From assembly GCA_019096155.1 (NCBI GenBank), contig JAHCVI010000002.1:310001-374000 (forward strand): DNA of 64,000 nucleotides, in the 5' to 3' direction. The notes under the pieces are model-generated. The model searched no databases. It was not told the origin of the DNA and was given only the letters and a program-made list of their open reading frames with translations. The stretch's first letter is position 1. Every line of letters starts with the position of its first letter. The stretch comes from Staphylotrichum longicolle (lineage: Eukaryota; Ascomycota; Sordariomycetes; Sordariales; Chaetomiaceae). Both the position numbers and the translations under genes were made by a program. Positions 57,346 through 64,000 of this stretch are shown piece after piece.

Positions 57346-60300
57346 ATGCCGGTATTTTGTGCCTATTGTGGCAAGAGCTTCACACGAAAGGAGCATTTGG
57401 AGCGTCATATCCCTCAGCGTGAGCACCCAGGACCGCACATCCAGCCCGCCTGCTCCTGCTGACGACTCACCCCGGCTAGATACCAACGTCAAACCACATC
57501 GCTGCAGCTCGTGCCAACTATCCTTTGCTCGGCGGCAAGTATCCCAGCTTCCTCTCAGTTAAATGGCAAAGACGGGTGAACAAGTCACGCTAACATACAC
57601 CTCCTACAGAGATCTTCTACAGAGACACCACACAACATATCACGAAGCTAGAGATCCCATGGAGCCCTTGCCGGGTGGTGTGGCGCCCGTTGCTGGGCGA
57701 ACTCCCATTGCGTGCCAGAATTGCGCCAACGCAAAGACGGGCTGCGATAAGAAGGTGCCTTGTACAAGATGTGCCGAAAAGAACCTGCCATGTGAGGCTC
57801 GGTTTGCCAGGCGGTCATCCAAAGCTGCTCTCCGCGCAGCGCATGCGACCGCTGCCTTCCAGGACGCGCTCACCCAGTCGTCACAACAGCCCCAGGGTGC
57901 CAGCATCACCTTCATGGACGCCCACCAGAACGGCGTCAAGGTGGAGGGCAGCCGTTCTCCCTCCGCAATTGAGGTCGCCATATCCGGCGACCACACAGAC
58001 GAAAGCTCTCCGCGGAGAGTCTCACAACATCACTCCCAGGTAGGCTTGGCAGACTTTCCGTCACCTCACACGCGGATGGAGGGCGGCTTCGACGACTTTA
58101 TGCACATGGGCAACGACTTTACTGTTCAAGAGACGGCATACCAGGACCTCATGGGATGGCCCGACTTCCACATGGACCTTGATCCCTACCCGACCCCTGT
58201 TCCGCTTGCCAGACCGGAGGTTTCACTGCCGGTTTTTCCTGACCTCAGCAACGTCTCGCCTCCCTCGGAGCTTGTAACGGCATCGTCGTCGTCATCGAGG
58301 GGCTCGATTCACACCCCCGGAACGAGCATGATGTCGGGCGGCGAGTTTGAACACACTCTCAAGCCCTTAGAGTTTGCCATGGCCGCTCCGACCGACAACT
58401 CAATCCCTGAATTTGAGGTTGTCATTGTGGCGGAGGGAGCGTGGAACTTGGCGCGGTGTAACCCGCCCTCATTCACTGGCAACTGTCCGCGCACGGCGAT
58501 TGTGCACCTCGAGTGCCTGGAACAAAAGTCAAAACAAGAAGGAACTTGGAGCTCCCTGGAGAAGTATTTGGAGGAAGCTGAATGGGACCCTTCCGACTTG
58601 ACGTCGGTCGTACCTCTCAGTCCTCGCACGCGGGACAAGATGCTGGCCATTACGCAGAGCTTCCTGCACAAAGCTCTCGAGATCCACCGCGGGGGCATCA
58701 ATGGCTACTCAAAGAGTGGATATTCCAGCCCGGGAGATTTCAACTTCATCGTCTTACCGCCCTCCAGAATTCTCGAGTATTTCTTACGCAGCTACGTCCG
58801 CAGCTTGTCGGTATACTACCCGCTCGTTACTGCCGGCTGCGTGGATCCAAACGAAATGTTACAGAACAACCAGGCATCAACACTGCTTGTGCTGCTCATG
58901 ATTGCACAGGGCGCGGCTGCAATGCCCATGGCCGAGGCTCGATATCTCTCCGCTGGTCTAACCGAAACTTGCCGCATCTCTCTCTTCGATATTGTTGAAA
59001 AGGATGTCGAACTTTCGGCGGATCCCATCGCTCTCCGTTGTGCTCTTCTCTTCATTGTTCTTGGCGCGTGGAGCGGGGATAAGTGGCTGATGGATATTGC
59101 CATGGGCCAGCGTGGCATGTACATGTCGGTGAGTAATGAAAGAGGTCCATTGTTTTTGTATCCGCTAACATTGGCATCTCAAGATGCTCAAGCACGCTGG
59201 CATGTTGGAGCCGCAGCCGTCGTCCGTGCCAGCATTCAGCAACTCGACCACCACGGAACTCCAGTGGCGCGCATGGGTTCAGCGCGAGACTCGGAACCGG
59301 TAAGTTTATACAAAACAACACCGTCTTTTGACAGCAGTTCCTGATTTGTTGACTTACATGTTATCCAGGCTGGTCTACAATTACGTTATGCTCGACCAAG
59401 AGCTTAGTCTCTTCCACGATACAGCGCCTCTGTTTGCCATCACTGAGCTTCAGTGCCCTCTCCCAGGGTCTGAGGTGCTCTGGGTGTCACAAAGCTCGGA
59501 GCAGTGGTACTCGGCAATGCAGTCCTTGCATGGCTCTCCGCCAAACGTCAACCCTCAGCTTCTCAGCACTCCGTCGGCTACCCCATCGCTCCACGAGCTC
59601 TTCCAGGACTTCCTTCACGACAATCTCCTCAGTCGACAGCCCAACATTTCTCCGCAGCAGTTGAGATTGATTCTGCACCCGTTACAGGCAATGGTGTGCC
59701 ATTTGCGCCAGATGGTCTCGTGCTTCTCGGACGTGTTTGGTACACCACGTACCAGCACGTTTCCAGTGACCAAGGCCTCAACTCTCCATCGGCTCGAGGA
59801 AGTGCACGGGCTGTTGCAGAGATGGTACGACCTTACCATGAGCTACAGCAGGAGCAACGCGGGATGCCCCGTCACGCGATGCAACCTCGTGCTCTACCAT
59901 CTTGTTTCTCTCAACGCCGTATCCAACTTTCCCGAGATCGAGCGTTTGGCGCGCCGCGAAGGCTTTGGTGGCCTTTGCTGGGAGCTGCCCCTGCGGCACG
60001 AGAAGTGCATCTTCCAACGCCACAAGGCCATCTTCCACTGCAGTCAAGTCTTCCGGCTTCTCCGTCTTATGCCCAACAACCGTCGACCAGCTTGGTGGTC
60101 GGCAGCTATGTACCGGGCGACGATGGTTCTCTGGGCAGACAGCATCACAAGAATCGATGCCAACTCCCAAAATGACAAGCTCGACAGCATTGAAGTACAG
60201 AGCCACGCGCCAGCCATGATTGATCAGTTAACACCAGAGGATCCTGCGCTCCTGGCAAGTCTGTGGGTGGCGGTGGGTCCCAATGCTGGCGGGTGTGGAT

Positions 60301-60476
60301 GGTTCGGCGGTTGCATTGGACAAACCGGCCGATATCCTGTCCTATGGCGTGAGGAACATCGAAACATGCCTCAGCTCACGCATCGGGACGGGATCAAAAG
60401 GAAGCTAATTGCGCTGGGCAATAACTGGAGTGCGGATGTGATGGGAGTCTCACCTTCGGGTAGCAGCGGATGCTAG
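57346..60476 (+). CDS. Transcription factor with two C2H2 fingers plus a Zn2Cys6 cluster
   Basis: Five exons: 57346-57418, 57480-57534, 57610-59128, 59184-59299 and 59369-60476, giving 956 aa in the straight reading. Finger 1 is CAYCGKSFTRKEHLERH (Cys5, Cys8, His21) with final His25 created across intron 1. The HTNVKPHRC linker leads to finger 2 (Cys33, Cys36, His49, His54), whose ARR-DLLQRH is created across intron 2. That intron starts with GC (GCAAGT) and ends ACAG. The Zn2Cys6 cluster at about 78-104 has perfect spacing 2-6-5-2-6 (CQNCANAKTGC, then DKKVPC, TRC, AEKNLPC). The middle is an acidic, Ser/Pro-rich region; a fungal-specific TF domain follows (YFLRSYVRSLSVYYPLV, FIVLGAWSGDKWLMD, WRAWVQRETRNRLVYNYVML). 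Near the C-terminus about 39 family-like residues are in the +1 frame (60268-60386) before DGIKRKLIALGNNW resumes in the main frame. Target genes unknown. Confidence 0.9.
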
Positions 60477-63400
60477 CATGCTGCGACAAAGGGGGTAACA
60501 GAAAGGAGTTTCGCATTTTCTTTCCTTAATATTTGCCGGTTTTTCTTTTTCGCAATATTGAGGCTCAAATATCCCTGGCAACATGGTCCCAAGGTTAGGT
60601 ATTGGCGTTCTGGGAGGTTTGTATTTTGTTGGTTGTTACCAGGCGACAGCACGATTCGGATTGGGTCGAGAAAGCGCGTCAAGTTGAAGAAGGCCGTCTA
60701 TCTTAATACCAGAGCACGTTTAGAAGAAAGACGAGGTTTTCTTATTCAAAGTCTGCTAGTTCTTTTGTCTTTTTCTCTGTTTGTTAGACACCTTGCTTTT
60801 TCACCGGGTCACGCTTGACTTCGTTACCTATATCGAGGGGAGACAGCCGCGAGTGACTCGTCTATTTTTTACAATAAACGCAACTATCTACGTATCCCAG
60901 GCAGTTTCAGACATCGTTCCACAAAAGAACAAGTCGGGTTGAAGTATGAGCGAGACCAGACCCGAAGAGAGACATGGTTTGGCGTGGCATATCATGGGAA
61001 TGCAAGCGAGAGCGAGAATTTTGTGTCTTGGATGTTTGGCCCCGCCGCATCTTTCACTTTGAAGCTCCTTTTACTCAAACATGACCAGCAGGCAGGGACA
61101 TTGTGTTCGTCAGCCGGCAGTTGAGAACGGCGGATGATCAGTCGCAGTCGTCAGCAGCGTCGTCCCATGATGACGAGCGTGAGACATGGGGGTGCGGAGA
61201 GGGGGGGTTTCTCTCGCAAGTGTTCGTAGGGCGCAGGTTGAGGAAGGCCGGAAGTCCGCAACGGTGAGGTCTCAGAACGTCTGACTCCCAGACTCCCTGC
61301 CAAGGGTGTCACAGCGCAAAAATCACTCAGTCTTGCCCGCCCGCATCTGTCGGCAGAACATGGGGGGGTTCATGGAGAGGTGTGCGTCATGCTGGCTTCG
61401 GAAAACGCCCTTTCGAATCATGTCTCGCATTTTCGGGGTGTCGAAATCATGGGGTCTCACACACGGGTCGAGATGAAAGACATGGTGTTTACCCAAAGAG
61501 GGATACCAGAAAAGCATAAAATAAAAACGTCGTGCCGTTGACCCGGGAACTTTCCAGGTAAGGAGATGTTTGAGAGACGGGATGCCCATGAGGGGTGCTC
61601 AGAATAAGCTCAGGCATGGGGTCCCATCATCGCCGTCTTGGCATCGTACCTTGTTGGCCCACACCCGGGAGCTAGTGCTAAGGGGGGGGGTGTTGTGGGC
61701 TGGGGGAAACGGTATGAGGGGTGTCAACTCGGCAGTGCCAAGCTTTTCAGACCTCCCAACAACCCAGATGCGGGCGGAGCAACTCTCCTTCGGAAAATTT
61801 CCAACGCTACGCTGGCATGCCGCTTGGTGCCTGTCTTGAGGGGGAGCGGGGGGGAGCGGGATGATACCTCGGTGGTGCTCTTTCAGCCCCCAAAACCCGG
61901 TCGGGAAGCGCCTCATGCAGACGTGTGGCAGGGGGTGGATGTCAATATCAGGGCCGTGGTCGCATATTAGCCAGATATATTAAAGACGGGGGCCATTCCT
62001 GCTGTAGACAATCAACCCCATTCCCCAGCCTCTGTGCTCCTGAGCCATGGCCCGTTTCTAGCCCGTCTTCCAAGACCAAGAAACGGGACGATTTAACCTG
62101 TCAGCGCGGCGGGAGGCCTGCAGTGCGAGATTCGTGCCTCCGAAACACCAAGCACGGCGATCTTAGCGAATCGATCCCGTTGAGTAACCGAACAAGCAAA
62201 TACTCTCAGCAGGGAACAAGGAAGAACAGGCTCGATCGAGGCATCGTTTGTGGATTGTTCGCCCCATTGGACGAGTTCCTGGCGCCCGAGAGCCCTGCGC
62301 ACAATAAGGCGGAATTAATCCCATGATTGTGTCTGCTACAGTAAGCAAGTCGAGCCGATATTTGTGCCGTCAGGGGTGTGTGACCAGCTTTCCAATGGGT
62401 GGCACCGGCATGTTGCTTGACATCTGAATGGGAGGTGGTGCTTTGACGATGTAATATTCTCATCTGTCAATGGCGACCCGCCGGCCGCGGAGCCCAAGAA
62501 AAACTTCCAGCGGCCTGCCTTTGTCGGGCGACAGCCACAGTCTCTGCGATGATAACTATGACCAACTTCGAGGGCGCGCGGACATCGGCGAACAGGGGAC
62601 CCAGAGCAACATGTGCGTAGCACAGACGAGGAGCGCTGCAGTCACATTCCGAAGTATCTCGGCCCAGTTGGATAGGCATGAGTGGATGGGCGGGAGATGT
62701 GCTGGGCCTGGGTCACGGTGAAGCGGCATTAGCTTCTTGGCCCCTCGTATCGAACGTGCAGCGGGTGGTTTGATGGGACGGCGGCCGTAGGTGTTCCCGT
62801 CGCGCAAGCTTTCGGTGGGAAGACAGAGGCCCAGGGCGACTGGGGGTTCCAGATCCGTGTCCAGACCGGAAGGTCGGGAACGACGCAGAAAACGACGCTG
62901 CGGCATGACGCGACCCAAGCAATTTGGCGCAGGCGTGGGCGGGCGGCAGGTCGGCGGGGCACGACAGAGACGAGTCGACCGACAGCCCGGAAACTGGTTG
63001 CTGTCCTACACGTGTCACGATGGGCTTCTGTCGGAGGGCACAACAGGCTAAACTCAGTCCTCGCGCACGGAACCAGGCTGTGGGGAGTCTATTGTTGGTC
63101 GCAGAGCAATATCGGCAGAAGGGGCAGCCAGGCGCAAGTTGGGCGGGTGCCCTTGGTGTTTGAGAGACGAGGGAGCTGATGCAAGCCGGTATGAGATGTG
63201 ACGCGAACTCGTTGCACAAAGAGCCGGGACGTCGACATCAGGAAACTCCCGAGGCGAGAGCCGGCGACGACACACGAGGAGGCGAATCCGGTTGATTCCC
63301 TGTCGCGCCATGCAGGGTACTGAGAAGGGCATCCCAGCGTCACAAATACCACCCGGGAGCGGGTGCGCGGGCGCATGGGGGACAAGGTTTGGCTCGGTTT

Positions 63401-64000
63401 CGGTGCCGTGGGAGGTGTGTCACTGCCAGTCGAATGCCAAAGCAAGCAAAGGTAGCCGGACCAACGATAGCGCCGGGCCCTGCAGATTGAGGAAGCACCG
63501 CTTAAACGCGTTAGGAATCCTGCTCGGGAGCGTGTGTCGCATCAATGAATTATCCGAGGAGAAAAATGGCCAGATGCAAGCCACGCCACGGCAGGTAGCT
63601 TGCTGACAGCTAGCTTCCTAAGCACGGGTGAGCGGGCCGCATGAGACGAAGTCGAGCGTTGGATGTGAAGTGGTCGAGATTGGGCGTGGCGGAAACAAAC
63701 CTGGAAGGAAGAGACCGCACCGACTCGAGACGGGACAGGGACGGGAGACTGGCTCGACTGGCTGGGGGGATTCTCAGCCCTAACTCGTTGGACCCCGCCG
63801 AGGCTAACCAAACCCTCGCTAGCGGGATGGGGGATCGTCAACTGTTCGTGCACGGACGCCATCTCCACGATTTCCGGAACGGTTTGCAGCGCGCTTTGTC
63901 TTCGAATCAGGCAACGCCAAGCTTCCGCCCACCCTGTTAAGGCTGTCGCTGATCTCGATTTCGAAACGCCCACGACAACTTTAACTCAACAACAAACCAA
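60477..64000. other. 3.5 kb right flank without a recognisable gene
   Basis: The first few hundred bases are AT-rich and fit the 3' untranslated region of the regulator gene. The remainder is GC-mixed with short overlapping open frames on both strands (for instance 62713-63219 and 63542-63973 on the minus strand), none with a start in good context or a known domain. It may be the upstream region of a gene beyond the window. Confidence 0.5.
61682..61860 (+). repeat. G-run clusters with quadruplex potential
   Basis: Two clusters. At 61682-61706 a nine-G run is followed by TGTTGT, GGG, CT and GGGGG. At about 61840-61860 runs of five, seven and three G are separated by AGC. Each satisfies four G3 tracts with short loops. 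They lie in the gene-poor right flank. Structure is predicted from pattern only. Confidence 0.5.

Overview
The window reads as nuclear DNA of a filamentous ascomycete, most likely a Sordariomycete of the Sordariales type. Genes are dense and GC-rich. They carry short spliceosomal introns (about 53-145 bp) with GTRNGT-like donors, CTRAC branch sites and YAG acceptors. The proteins resemble Neurospora/Chaetomium-type orthologues: Maf1, AP-1 sigma, Bud32, Sln1, a Bre4-like membrane protein, the Ste7/MEK-2 kinase, Spt6, Osh3, 5-oxoprolinase, Snf1 and a C2H2+Zn2Cys6 regulator. No rRNA, tRNA, CRISPR, phage or intact transposon was recognised.

Layout. 1-10.7 kb: tail of an unidentified gene, then maf1 (-), the AP-1 sigma gene (-), a glutamate-cysteine ligase modifier subunit (+), bud32 (-), a small membrane-anchored protein of unknown function (+) and a carboxymuconolactone-decarboxylase-like gene (-). 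11.5-15.1 kb: a Sln1-type hybrid histidine kinase (-). 15.1-18.8 kb: a low-density accessory island with a long polypyrimidine tract, a degenerate tandem repeat, a decayed duplicate of a coding segment and a small, probably lineage-restricted zinc-finger-like gene. 18.8-46.3 kb: housekeeping genes for a Bre4-like membrane protein, a HAD hydrolase, the Ste7/MEK-2 MAPKK, Spt6, Osh3, 5-oxoprolinase, Snf1 and a DUF92/TMEM19 membrane protein. 46.3-57.3 kb: an 11 kb stretch with no convincing gene, ending at a regulator with two C2H2 fingers plus a Zn2Cys6 cluster (57.3-60.5 kb). 60.5-64 kb: no recognisable gene.

Genes that belong together by function, though not as an operon: signalling kinases (Sln1 osmosensor, Ste7-type MAPKK, Snf1/AMPK, Bud32); glutathione metabolism (GCL modifier subunit and 5-oxoprolinase); nutrient-linked transcription control (Maf1 for Pol III, Snf1); chromatin transcription (Spt6); membrane traffic and lipids (AP-1 sigma, Osh3, Bre4-like).

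Notable points: the oxoprolinase reading frame needs several single-base indels to restore the family sequence, and the C2H2/Zn2Cys6 regulator hides about 39 conserved residues in a shifted frame. The same regulator has a GC-AG intron inside its second zinc finger. The DUF92 gene has a 60-nt intron with no in-frame stop. The maf1 gene has a two-codon first exon. The accessory island holds a duplicated, decayed coding segment next to a tandem-repeat promoter region. Exon structures were assembled by eye from splice signals and family conservation, so single-base boundary errors are possible.
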